Assembly: GCA_027083655.1 (NCBI GenBank)
Contig: JALWNS010000032.1
Span: forward strand, 1 to 8,026
Length of the DNA: 8,026 nt
Direction of reading: 5' to 3'
From: Bacteroidales bacterium
Lineage (GTDB): Bacteria > Bacteroidota > Bacteroidia > Bacteroidales > S143-33
Both the position numbers and the translations under genes were made by a program. A model generated the notes under the pieces. It searched no databases, was not told where the DNA came from, and was given only the letters and a program-made list of their open reading frames with translations. Shown piece by piece: positions 1-6,004 of the stretch. The stretch's first letter is position 1. Each line of letters starts with the position of its first letter.

Positions 1-1114
1 TTATTTCACCGGAGTTATGATAACGGTTAATTTGATCAATCACCTCAGAAATTTTCATTCCTTTTTCTTCCTTGAAGTATCTTACTACTTTGAGGATATG
101 CAAAGCCGCCAAAAGACCAGAGTCTGAATGGAAGAAATCGCTCATATAATAATGGCCAGCTAATTCACCTCCATAAACTGCGTTAAGCTCTTTCATCTTT
201 GGTACTGCATAAGCACGTCCTACACGCCATGTATGGACATGTACATTTTGCCATTTCTCTGTCAAATATTCTGCAACAGAGCGTGAGCAACGTATATCCT
301 GTACTACATGGCCTCCGTTAATTTCTTTAATATCAAAATAATAATGTCCCATTAGGGCTATTATCAAGTCAGGTGATATGAAGCGTCCAAGATCATCAAC
401 AAACATTACGCGGTCCGCATCACCGTCGAATATAACACCTATGTCTAGATTTTTTTCTTTAACTAAATTCTGCAAATCTACAAGGTTCTCTTTCTGCAAA
501 GGATTAGGCTCATGACCAGGAAATTCTCCATCCATCTCGTCATTAACATACCATGCAAACTTGCCAAAAAGATATTTTATCAACAGTGCTGCCATTCCGT
601 TAGACAGGTCAAAGCCTATACGCATGCCACGGAAATCGACCATGTGATCCTTTAGGAAATTTATATAGTCTTCTTTGACATTTAATTTCTTGAGTTCACC
701 TTTATATGGAGATACAACAATTTCTTCGTTTTCCACAAGCTGTTCCAGATCCTTAAGACCAGTATCATAACCAATAGGTACAGCACCGGGACCAGAAATT
801 TTCAAACCATTGTATTCACGAGGGTTATGGGATGCTGTAATCATCACCGAACCCAGAAAGTTGTACTTAACAGTAGCATAATAGACCATTGGAGTTGTTG
901 CTAGTCCAATGTCGTATACATTAGCACCAGCATCTGTAATACCTTTTGTAAGGTATGCAAAGATTTCTGGTGATGATGTTCGTACATCTCTGCCCACTAA
1001 AATTTTGTCGGTCATCAGAAGTCGTGGTAGAAAAAATCCAATTTTGTAAACATCATCTTTGTTAAAGTCCTTGTTATATACACCACGAATGTCGTAAGCG
1101 TGAAATGCTTTCAT
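1..1114 (-). CDS. Phosphomannomutase/phosphoglucomutase, alpha-D-phosphohexomutase family (3' end beyond the window)
   Basis: This cytoplasmic enzyme would interconvert hexose 1- and 6-phosphates (mannose or glucose) and so feed nucleotide-sugar and polysaccharide synthesis. I translated 371 residues with no stop before the left edge; the family is usually about 450-470, so the phosphate-binding domain IV is missing from view. Motifs appear in family order: the phosphoserine loop TASHNP at 93-98 (catalytic Ser95), the metal-binding loop DGDADR at 230-235, RVGRAYA near 297-303, and the sugar-binding motif GGELAGH at 315-321 (Glu317). The frame still reads SGEI at the edge, as expected before domain IV. 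The ATG at 1114 overlaps the surE stop codon as ATGA and has no clear Shine-Dalgarno, so translation is probably coupled to surE. Mannose versus glucose specificity (manB, algC or pgm type) cannot be decided from the visible part. Confidence 0.93.
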   Translation of the reverse strand, partial: MKAFHAYDIRGVYNKDFNKDDVYKIGFFLPRLLMTDKILVGRDVRTSSPEIFAYLTKGITDAGANVYDIGLATTPMVYYATVKYNFLGSVMITASHNPREYNGLKISGPGAVPIGYDTGLKDLEQLVENEEIVVSPYKGELKKLNVKEDYINFLKDHMVDFRGMRIGFDLSNGMAALLIKYLFGKFAWYVNDEMDGEFPGHEPNPLQKENLVDLQNLVKEKNLDIGVIFDGDADRVMFVDDLGRFISPDLIIALMGHYYFDIKEINGGHVVQDIRCSRSVAEYLTEKWQNVHVHTWRVGRAYAVPKMKELNAVYGGELAGHYYMSDFFHSDSGLLAALHILKVVRYFKEEKGMKISEVIDQINRYHNSGEI

Positions 1115-1908
1115 AGCTGCTTTTTGTTTTTAATAGTTAAACCCTTTGTTTTTAGTTTTTGTAATGTTTTATAATCTGTAAGATCTATAGTCAATGGAAC
1201 AACTGCTGTATAGTTATTCTTTATTGCCCACAGGTCTGTGTCCTGCGCTTCAGGCTCAAAGTTATAAAATTTTCCAGTTAACCAATAATATTTTTGTGGT
1301 CTACCTGGGTGTATCCTTTCCACAAATTCTTCCTTCCATACAGCACGGGTAAGACGTGTAAATATAATTCCTTTACTATCAATGAGTTCGATATCTGGAA
1401 AATTGACATTCAAGCAAACAGGCTCGTCTTGGTCAAGAGAAAAAATTTCCTCAATAAGGATTTTTGTATGCTCTATAGCAAGTGTCATATTGGCATCAGG
1501 ATCAAATGACTCATGAGATAGGGCCATCGAATGGATGCCATTAAAGGCACCTTCAAGGGCAGCACCAACTGTACCAGAATAGTATGAATTTATAGAATAA
1601 TTGGGACCATGGTTTATCCCAGACAGGATTAAATCCGGTTTGCGGCTAAGAATATTATTGAGGGCAAATTTGATGCAATCAATAGGTGTGCCTGTACTAA
1701 TATATGCTTCCACGCTAGAGTGGTAAAAACCTTTTAAGGTGCTCACATAAATTGGATTGTCAAGTGTTACACTGTGGGATTTGCCTGACCATGATTTCTC
1801 TGGTGCAACAACTATAACATGACCATATTCTTTGGCTACCTCTACTAAGGTGGCAATGCCTTTTGCCCTATAACCGTCGTCGTTTGTTATTAAAATTAAT
1901 TTTTCCAT
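1111..1908 (-). CDS. surE: 5'/3'-nucleotidase SurE
   Basis: SurE is a metal-dependent cytoplasmic phosphatase that dephosphorylates nucleoside 5'- and 3'-monophosphates, and in some members short polyphosphate. The 265 residues match the usual length of about 250-265. The N-terminal LITNDDG motif supplies the metal ligands Asp10 and Asp11. APEKSWSG places the third ligand at Ser41, and SGINHGPN places the Asn ligand at 99. STGTPIDC at 71-78 is also typical. The ATG at 1908 leaves the expected two or three residues before the first beta strand, which supports this start. No Shine-Dalgarno is visible. The stop overlaps the start of the downstream mutase. In many Bacteroidetes surE sits beside lpxB; here its downstream neighbour is a phosphohexomutase instead. 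All metal ligands are present, so the enzyme is probably active. Confidence 0.96.
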   Translation of the reverse strand: MEKLILITNDDGYRAKGIATLVEVAKEYGHVIVVAPEKSWSGKSHSVTLDNPIYVSTLKGFYHSSVEAYISTGTPIDCIKFALNNILSRKPDLILSGINHGPNYSINSYYSGTVGAALEGAFNGIHSMALSHESFDPDANMTLAIEHTKILIEEIFSLDQDEPVCLNVNFPDIELIDSKGIIFTRLTRAVWKEEFVERIHPGRPQKYYWLTGKFYNFEPEAQDTDLWAIKNNYTAVVPLTIDLTDYKTLQKLKTKGLTIKNKKQL

Positions 1909-1961
1909 TCAATAGATTTAGAGTTAATTAGCCTCACGAAAATAGAATTTTTTATTTAAGA

Positions 1962-1969
1962 CAAAAATA
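1962..1969 (-). promoter_or_regulatory. Possible Bacteroidetes -7 element upstream of surE
   Basis: On the minus strand this reads TATTTTTG, a full match to the Bacteroidetes -7 consensus TAnnTTTG. It lies 53 bases before the surE ATG, in the 73-base gap after the adenosyltransferase gene. I see no TTG-type -33 element at the usual 19-21 base spacing, and the gap is AT-rich, so a chance match is possible. If real, surE and the mutase could be transcribed apart from the upstream gene. Confidence 0.3.
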
Positions 1970-1981
1970 TTTTTCAGGATA

Positions 1982-2533
1982 TTAATCACGCACACTGGGG
2001 CGGTCTTCTTCTATACCTTGTTCATGGGCTATATAACGAGCGAGTATGAATAAGTAATCAGATAGACGGTTAAGGTACTTGAGAATTAAAGCTTCTAACT
2101 CTTCTTGATCATTAAGCTCTACAATATTTGTCTCTGCTCTGCGGCAAACTGCCCTTGCTACATGAAAGAATGATGTTTCCATCGTTCCTCCAGGTAAGAT
2201 AAAATATCTCTGGCGGGGAAGGAGTTTTTCGTATCTATCAATTTGAATTTCAAGCTTCTCTATGTCTGTGCCTGTAATCTTTGGTATACGTTCATATAAT
2301 TTTTTGGAAGGACATGCCAACATTGCAGAAATTTTAAATAAATCATTCTGTATTTCTAACAAAAAGTTTTTTATAGGAGATGGCACAGGGTCAAATGAAC
2401 GGAGTAAACCAATATAAGAACTTAACTCATCTATACTCCCAATGGCTTTAATTCTGACATCAGCTTTAGAAAGCTCTATACCACTCAATATACGTGTAGT
2501 CCCTGAGTCTCCTTTAGTTGTGTAAACTGACAT
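1982..2533 (-). CDS. pduO: ATP:cob(I)alamin adenosyltransferase, PduO/MMAB type
   Basis: The enzyme transfers the adenosyl group of ATP to cob(I)alamin, making the adenosylcobalamin used by enzymes such as methylmalonyl-CoA mutase. The 183-residue protein is a full-length single-domain member of the PduO-type family, a trimer of helical bundles. The ATP-binding N-terminal motif is TTKGDSGTT at 5-13. GSIDELSS at 32-39 holds Asp35. FILPGG at 111-116 and HVARAVCRRAE at 124-134 follow, with Arg127 and Arg131 positioned as in characterised members. YLNRLSDYLFILAR at 153-166 contains Asn155. The start is chosen because the first beta-hairpin (VYTTKGD) begins at residue 3. It reads away from dnaK and is probably the first gene of the unit that continues into surE. 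No cobalamin pathway or mutase gene is visible nearby. The symbol reflects the family, not a propanediol operon. Confidence 0.94.
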   Translation of the reverse strand: MSVYTTKGDSGTTRILSGIELSKADVRIKAIGSIDELSSYIGLLRSFDPVPSPIKNFLLEIQNDLFKISAMLACPSKKLYERIPKITGTDIEKLEIQIDRYEKLLPRQRYFILPGGTMETSFFHVARAVCRRAETNIVELNDQEELEALILKYLNRLSDYLFILARYIAHEQGIEEDRPSVRD

Positions 2534-2579
2534 TTTGTCTTAAGATTTTGTGATTTAATGACAAATATATTGTTTTTTC

Positions 2580-2611
2580 CAAAGATAGTAAATATTGATA
2601 ATTAAGTGCAA
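2580..2611 (-). promoter_or_regulatory. Predicted Bacteroidetes-type promoter for the adenosyltransferase gene
   Basis: The minus strand shows TATCTTTG at 2587-2580, an exact TAnnTTTG -7 match and one of its commonest forms. A TTG lies at 2611-2609, 21 bases upstream, near the expected -33 position. Initiation would give a leader of roughly 40 bases. A second -7 match, TATATTTG at 2569-2562, lies closer to the gene but has no fitting -33 element. For dnaK, reading the other way, I found no exact TAnnTTTG and no CIRCE operator. Confidence 0.5.
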
Positions 2612-2715
2612 TTGTTTTGTAAGTTTTTGATAAATAGTCTATTATAAAGTATTGTTTACAGAAAATTACTTTTATTGGCATAATGATTGATAAACAAGGG
2701 CAGAACAAACAAAAA

Positions 2716-2721
2716 AGGAGG
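2716..2721 (+). promoter_or_regulatory. Strong Shine-Dalgarno of dnaK (AGGAGG)
   Basis: A perfect AGGAGG in an A-rich stretch ends eight bases before the dnaK ATG. It fixes the start and stands out because none of the other visible starts (1114, 1908, 2533, 5872, 6005) has a recognisable Shine-Dalgarno, as is usual in Bacteroidetes. Confidence 0.85.
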
Positions 2722-2729
2722 AAAAAGCT

Positions 2730-4661
2730 ATGAGCAAGATAATAGGTATAGACTTAGGTACAACCAACTCATGTGTTGCCGTTATGGAAGGCAACGAACC
2801 TGTGGTTATACCAAATAGCGAAGGTAAACGTACAACACCTTCTGTCGTAGCTTTTACAGAAGAAGGTGAAATAAAAGTTGGTGAGCCAGCAAAGCGTCAA
2901 GCCATCATAAACCCAAAGAGAACAGTCTTCTCCATTAAGCGTTTTATGGGACGCTCTTATGATGAAGTAACAGAGGAAATTAAGCGCGTCCCCTATGAGG
3001 TAGTACAGGGTCCAAACAATACACCACGTGTTAAGATTGGTGACCGCCTGTATAGCCCACAGGAGATATCTGCTATGATTCTGCAGAAAATGAAAAAGAC
3101 CGCCGAGGAATACCTCGGTCAGGAAGTTAAAGAAGCTGTTATTACTGTACCTGCTTACTTCAATGATAGCCAGCGCCAGGCTACCAAGGAAGCAGGCGAA
3201 ATTGCAGGACTGACAGTTCGCCGTATCCTCAACGAGCCTACAGCAGCAGCTCTGGCTTATGGCCTGGACAAGGCAGGTGAGAAGAAAATAGCCGTTTACG
3301 ACCTGGGTGGTGGTACATTCGATATCTCTATCCTGGAGCTTGGTGACGGTGTATTCGAAGTTAAATCTACTAGTGGTGATACACACCTCGGTGGTGATGA
3401 CTTTGACCAGAGAATTATTGACTGGCTCGCAGATGAGTTCATGCAGGAAACAGGTATTGACCTGCGCAAAGACCCAATGGCTCTTCAGCGTCTGAAAGAA
3501 GCTGCTGAGAAAGCTAAGATTGAGCTTTCTAGCACACAGCAGACAGAGATTAATCTGCCATATATCACGGTTAAAGATAACGTGCCACAGCACCTTGTTA
3601 AGAAACTGACACGTGCTAAGTTCGAGGCCCTGATCATGGACCTGGTTGAGAAAACAATTGAGCCTTGCCGTATTGCTCTCAAGGGTGCAGGGTTGGAGCC
3701 AAAAGACATTGACGAAGTTATCCTCGTCGGTGGTTCTACACGTGTACCATTGGTACAGCAGAAAGTAGAGGAATTCTTCGGCCGCAAGCCTGCTAAGAAT
3801 ATCAACCCTGACGAAGTAGTGGCTATTGGTGCAGCTATCCAGGGTGGTGTACTTGCAGGTGATGTTAAAGACGTACTGCTTCTGGACGTTATACCAATAT
3901 CACTGGGTATCGAGACCCTCGGTGGAGTGTTTACAAAGCTCATTGAAGCAAACACAACTATTCCAACTCGTAAAACCGAAGTATTTACAACAGCAACAGA
4001 CAACCAGACAAGCGTAGAAATCCACGTATTGCAGGGTGAACGTCCATTGGCTAAGGACAACAAGACAATTGGCCGCTTCCATCTCGACGGTATACCACCT
4101 GCACCTCGTGGTGTACCACAGATAGAAGTAACATTTGATATCGACGCTAACGGTATCTTGAACGTATCTGCAAAGGACAAAGCTACTGGCAAGGAGCAGA
4201 GCATACGTATCGAAGCTACCAGCGGCCTGACTAAGGAAGAGATCGAAAGAATGAAAGAAGAGGCTAAGCGCCATGCCGAGGAAGACCGCAAATTGGCAGA
4301 GAAAATACAGAAACTTAACCAGGAAGATCAGTTGATTTACCAGACAGAAAAGCAAATCAAGGAGTTTGGCGATAAGATCCCTGCAGCTCAGAAAAGCCAG
4401 CTCGAGGATCTGATCCAAAAGCTCAAGGATGCCCACAAGCGCGAGGATATTGCCGAGATTGACCGTCTGATGGCAGAGCTTCAGCAGGTATGGGCAGCTG
4501 CTTCCCAGCAGATGTACCAGCAGACTGGTGGGGCAGGCGCAGGAGCTAGCGCCGGACAGAGCCAATCTTCTGCAAGTGATGCTACACAAACCGATACATC
4601 TTCTAACAGCGGGGATGGAAGCGATGATGTGACAGACGTTGATTACGAGGAAGTTAAGTAA
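2730..4661 (+). CDS. dnaK: Molecular chaperone DnaK (Hsp70)
   Basis: DnaK is the cytoplasmic ATP-driven chaperone that, with DnaJ and GrpE, binds exposed hydrophobic peptides and refolds stressed or new proteins. The 643 residues are full length. The nucleotide-binding domain covers about 1-380: phosphate loop 1 GIDLGTTNS at 6-14, catalytic Lys70, Glu169 in [11 protein letters not shown] at 191-198 with Thr196, and GGSTRVP at 334-340. The interdomain linker DVLLLD is at 381-386. The substrate-binding beta domain follows to about 500, then the helical lid, then a Gly/Gln/Ser-rich tail from about 590 ending in the acidic DVDYEEVK. An oddity is Ile388 in [10 protein letters not shown], where nearly all Hsp70s have Thr (VTPLSLGIET). 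Codon use is richer in CTG, CGT and C-ending codons than its neighbours, fitting high expression. It stands alone, without grpE or dnaJ, and ends in its own terminator. Confidence 0.99.
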   Translation: MSKIIGIDLGTTNSCVAVMEGNEPVVIPNSEGKRTTPSVVAFTEEGEIKVGEPAKRQAIINPKRTVFSIKRFMGRSYDEVTEEIKRVPYEVVQGPNNTPRVKIGDRLYSPQEISAMILQKMKKTAEEYLGQEVKEAVITVPAYFNDSQRQATKEAGEIAGLTVRRILNEPTAAALAYGLDKAGEKKIAVYDLGGGTFDISILELGDGVFEVKSTSGDTHLGGDDFDQRIIDWLADEFMQETGIDLRKDPMALQRLKEAAEKAKIELSSTQQTEINLPYITVKDNVPQHLVKKLTRAKFEALIMDLVEKTIEPCRIALKGAGLEPKDIDEVILVGGSTRVPLVQQKVEEFFGRKPAKNINPDEVVAIGAAIQGGVLAGDVKDVLLLDVIPISLGIETLGGVFTKLIEANTTIPTRKTEVFTTATDNQTSVEIHVLQGERPLAKDNKTIGRFHLDGIPPAPRGVPQIEVTFDIDANGILNVSAKDKATGKEQSIRIEATSGLTKEEIERMKEEAKRHAEEDRKLAEKIQKLNQEDQLIYQTEKQIKEFGDKIPAAQKSQLEDLIQKLKDAHKREDIAEIDRLMAELQQVWAAASQQMYQQTGGAGAGASAGQSQSSASDATQTDTSSNSGDGSDDVTDVDYEEVK

Positions 4662-4686
4662 ACATCCCAGATATACGCCTTTTTGA

Positions 4687-4724
4687 TAGGACGGCTGGCA
4701 TTTGCCAGCCGTCCTATTTTTTTT
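4687..4724 (+). terminator. Intrinsic terminator of dnaK
   Basis: A perfect 13-bp stem (4687-4699 with 4704-4716), rich in G and C, closes a four-base loop ATTT and is followed by eight T residues (4717-4724). It begins 26 bases after the dnaK stop codon. There is no A-tract on the other side, so it should act on the plus strand only. Confidence 0.95.
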
Positions 4725-4731
4725 AGATGGC

Positions 4732-4823
4732 CTGCAGCAGAAGAAAAGCAATACCATGCGGGCGTGCCGCTCAGGTACCTCGCATGGATGCAAGTCAGCA
4801 TGGTAAGCGTCAGTTTGCTGCAG
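4732..4823. repeat. Nested imperfect inverted repeat enclosing R1a
   Basis: CTGCAGCA at 4732-4739 is the exact complement of TGCTGCAG at 4816-4823. Inside it, TACCATGC at 4752-4759 is the exact complement of GCATGGTA at 4798-4805. The gaps between the two stems are 12 and 10 bases. The inner stem competes with the R1a hairpin for the same left arm, so only one can form at a time. Eight-base arms are short and part of this could be chance. Confidence 0.35.
4750..4789. repeat. Hairpin repeat R1, copy a
   Basis: This 40-base element is 36/40 identical to R1b. On the plus strand it folds as 4754-4762 with 4779-4787 (nine pairs, one G-U), a bulged C at 4763, then 4764-4768 with 4774-4778 (five pairs, one G-U) around the pentaloop GCTCA. 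The 16 bases inside the outer stem (4763-4778) are identical in both copies. A short AGAAAA tract lies just to the left of both copies, so the repeated unit may start about eight bases earlier. Confidence 0.8.
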
Positions 4824-4887
4824 TCGCTCTTGTCCTCGGGCTAGGCTTTAAGCAGCTTTTATAGGTCAGTAGAAAGCGCATGAATAA

Positions 4888-4998
4888 TTAGCCGTTAAGT
4901 GCCTTGGTTTTACACAATTTACACCCCAGGAGGTAAACATAAATGTCAATTCCCTTTGGTGTGGATAGCGACAGATATAGCCTCACGTGGGAGAAAAA
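4888..4998 (-). pseudogene. Decayed 3' fragment of a paralogue of the neighbouring exported-protein gene
   Basis: Bases 4932-4994 match 5056-5118, the 3' end of the gene at 5042-5872, at 53 of 63 positions without gaps. The fragment keeps the reading frame: it reads RLYLSLSTPKGIDIYVYLL where the intact gene reads RLYQTLFTPKGIDIYVYRL. Several differences are silent (GGG/GGA, TAC/TAT), which suggests some divergence under selection before decay. The frame is open only from 4998, just after a TAA, to a TAA at 4888. It has no plausible start and lacks everything upstream, so it is a remnant and not a gene. Past the match it diverges and runs about 15 codons further than the intact protein. Confidence 0.7.
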
Positions 4999-5000
4999 TT

Positions 5001-5043
5001 AATACCATGTGAGCGTGCCGCTCAGGTACCTCGCATTGGTGTT
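5001..5043. repeat. Hairpin repeat R1, copy b, abutting the stop codon of the adjacent gene
   Basis: The second copy of the element folds on the plus strand into 18 pairs (three G-U): 5001-5007 with 5037-5043, 5008-5013 with 5030-5035 and 5015-5019 with 5025-5029. T5036 and C5014 are bulged and the loop is GCTCA. Its right edge overlaps the TAA stop (5042-5044) of the minus-strand gene. Read on the minus strand the hairpin is followed by TTTTT (4998-4994), so it could act as that gene's terminator. However, every G-U pair becomes an A-C mismatch on the minus strand, which weakens that reading. Confidence 0.8.
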
Positions 5044-5872
5044 ATTCCATTAGCCGGTAAACGTAAATGTCAATCCCCTTTGGTGTGAATAGCGTTTGAT
5101 ACAACCTCCCGAGGGAGATAAGCGCCTGGTGTTGGGAGAAATACACATCGTCTGGTCTGGCGATATGTTGTACTAGTTGGCCTTTTGAATCTATCACAAG
5201 GATCTGGCTAGGCGCATTGTCAAACACTATCCCATACGAATCGAAGATGAAATATTGTCCGATCCTGCCAATGTATTCAATTCCTGGGTAAGGATAAAGT
5301 TCTTTTGCTCCAAGGTTTTGCAAATCAACGGATAGTATGGTGTGAGGATTATTGTCTTTAACGACGAAAAGATCCAGACGTGAGTCTTTTACTTCGCAGT
5401 CAATATATTCTGTAGCATACTGGCGTGTGATAATGTTCCATAACCCGCCTTGTGTCTTAAGATATGCGTTTTTTCCATAGATAATAAACTTACCTGCCAT
5501 ATCTGTTTCAGGAAACTGGTATTTGTCAAGTAATTGTCCAGAGCGGTTGTATAAATAAATTATTCTTTCACCAGAAGAGAGGAAATAAATGTGCCACAAG
5601 GAATCGATGAATATATCATCATAAGAGCAAGGCATGGGGACAGAAGTCGCCTGGCCGTCTTTGACCGGGATTAGCAATAATGCTTGTTTCCGTGGATCTG
5701 GTATGACTATGGACTCTCCGTCGGGCGAGATTGAAAAAGTATTGTTCATGCTCTCAATGCCCGCACTACTGTACTGGTTTTTACCCTCTCCGTATGGGAG
5801 CGTGTAATGAACCTCGGGAACGAGTGCTTTCCACGGTATCAAAAGCAATAGAAGCAAGCCTAGCCTGGACAT
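5042..5872 (-). CDS. Exported protein of unknown function, probably beta-propeller
   Basis: The 276-residue product starts with a short charged end and a Leu-rich hydrophobic stretch (residues 4-13), which looks like a signal peptide. No lipobox is visible and the cleavage site is unclear. The rest is made of repeated strand-rich segments of the kind seen in NHL or six-bladed propellers: FSISPDGESIVIPD at 46-59, DSLWHIYFLSSGERIIYLY at 90-108, and SQILVIDSKGQLVQHI at 222-237. It ends in IDIYVYRL, an ending common in Bacteroidetes periplasmic or surface propeller proteins. I see no catalytic motif. Its last 21 codons are duplicated as a decayed fragment just downstream, and hairpin R1b touches its stop codon. 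The ATG at 5872 is the first start ahead of the hydrophobic stretch. It diverges from the type IX cargo gene, which hints at an envelope role but does not prove one. Confidence 0.75.
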   Translation of the reverse strand: MSRLGLLLLLLIPWKALVPEVHYTLPYGEGKNQYSSAGIESMNNTFSISPDGESIVIPDPRKQALLLIPVKDGQATSVPMPCSYDDIFIDSLWHIYFLSSGERIIYLYNRSGQLLDKYQFPETDMAGKFIIYGKNAYLKTQGGLWNIITRQYATEYIDCEVKDSRLDLFVVKDNNPHTILSVDLQNLGAKELYPYPGIEYIGRIGQYFIFDSYGIVFDNAPSQILVIDSKGQLVQHIARPDDVYFSQHQALISLGRLYQTLFTPKGIDIYVYRLME

Positions 5873-5894
5873 GGAAAAATTTTTTAGAGTTTAT

Positions 5895-5925
5895 CCAATT
5901 TATTATCAATTGATTAAATATGCAA
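5895..5925 (-). promoter_or_regulatory. Possible promoter for the exported-protein gene
   Basis: The minus strand carries TAAATTGG at 5902-5895, matching the -7 consensus TAnnTTTG at all but one fixed position, with a TTG at 5925-5923, 20 bases upstream. This would give a leader of under 20 bases. The match is imperfect and the region is AT-rich. Confidence 0.3.
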
Positions 5926-5972
5926 GTACAAAGGAGAGTATCCTGGGATTTTTCCCATTGTTTCCTTTTTCT

Positions 5973-5980
5973 TATCTTTG
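5973..5980 (+). promoter_or_regulatory. Bacteroidetes -7 element (TATCTTTG) of the type IX cargo gene
   Basis: TATCTTTG is an exact match to TAnnTTTG, placed 24 bases before the ATG at 6005. No G-containing -33 TTTG is seen at the usual distance, only a T-run at 5949-5953. The element overlaps the TTG at 5978 that would start a longer reading frame, so transcription would begin after that codon. This favours the ATG at 6005 as the true start. Confidence 0.6.
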
Positions 5981-6004
5981 CCGTCCCACAAAAATTTATG
6001 TTAT

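Larger units (their letters stand above)
4725..5041. other. Intergenic repeat region between convergent dnaK and the exported-protein gene
   Basis: I find no intact gene in these 317 bases. They hold two copies of a hairpin element (R1a, R1b), a decayed 3' fragment of the adjacent minus-strand gene, and a nested inverted repeat around R1a. The stretch from about 4824 to 4887 shows nothing I can name. The pattern suggests an old tandem duplication of the end of the neighbouring gene together with its downstream hairpin, followed by decay. Confidence 0.7.

Noticed and set aside
1294..1509. Plus-strand 71-codon frame inside surE
   Set aside because: It lies entirely within the well-supported surE gene on the other strand, and has no ribosome-binding site or recognisable domain.
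2514..2708. 64-codon minus-strand frame in the dnaK upstream region
   Set aside because: It overlaps the start of the adenosyltransferase gene and the promoter region. Its composition reflects AT-rich non-coding DNA (many Ile, Tyr, Leu) and no motif is visible.
2534..2729. CIRCE-type HrcA operator upstream of dnaK
   Set aside because: The TTAGCACTC-N9-GAGTGCTAA inverted repeat is not present in any recognisable form.
2769..4793. Long open frames antisense to dnaK (2769-3593, 3485-4291 and 3900-4793, up to 297 codons)
   Set aside because: They lie opposite a strongly biased, highly conserved gene, which commonly creates such frames. Their peptides are Cys/Ser/Leu-rich with no domain pattern, and the last one crosses the dnaK terminator and R1a.
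4725..5041. CRISPR array or attachment site in the repeat region
   Set aside because: There are only two imperfect repeats at irregular spacing with gene-derived sequence between them, and no integrase, tRNA or cas gene is nearby.
5978..6004. Longer version of the type IX cargo protein starting at TTG 5978
   Set aside because: That codon overlaps the TATCTTTG -7 element, adds nine polar residues ahead of a perfect signal peptide, and is not needed; ATG 6005 explains the protein better.
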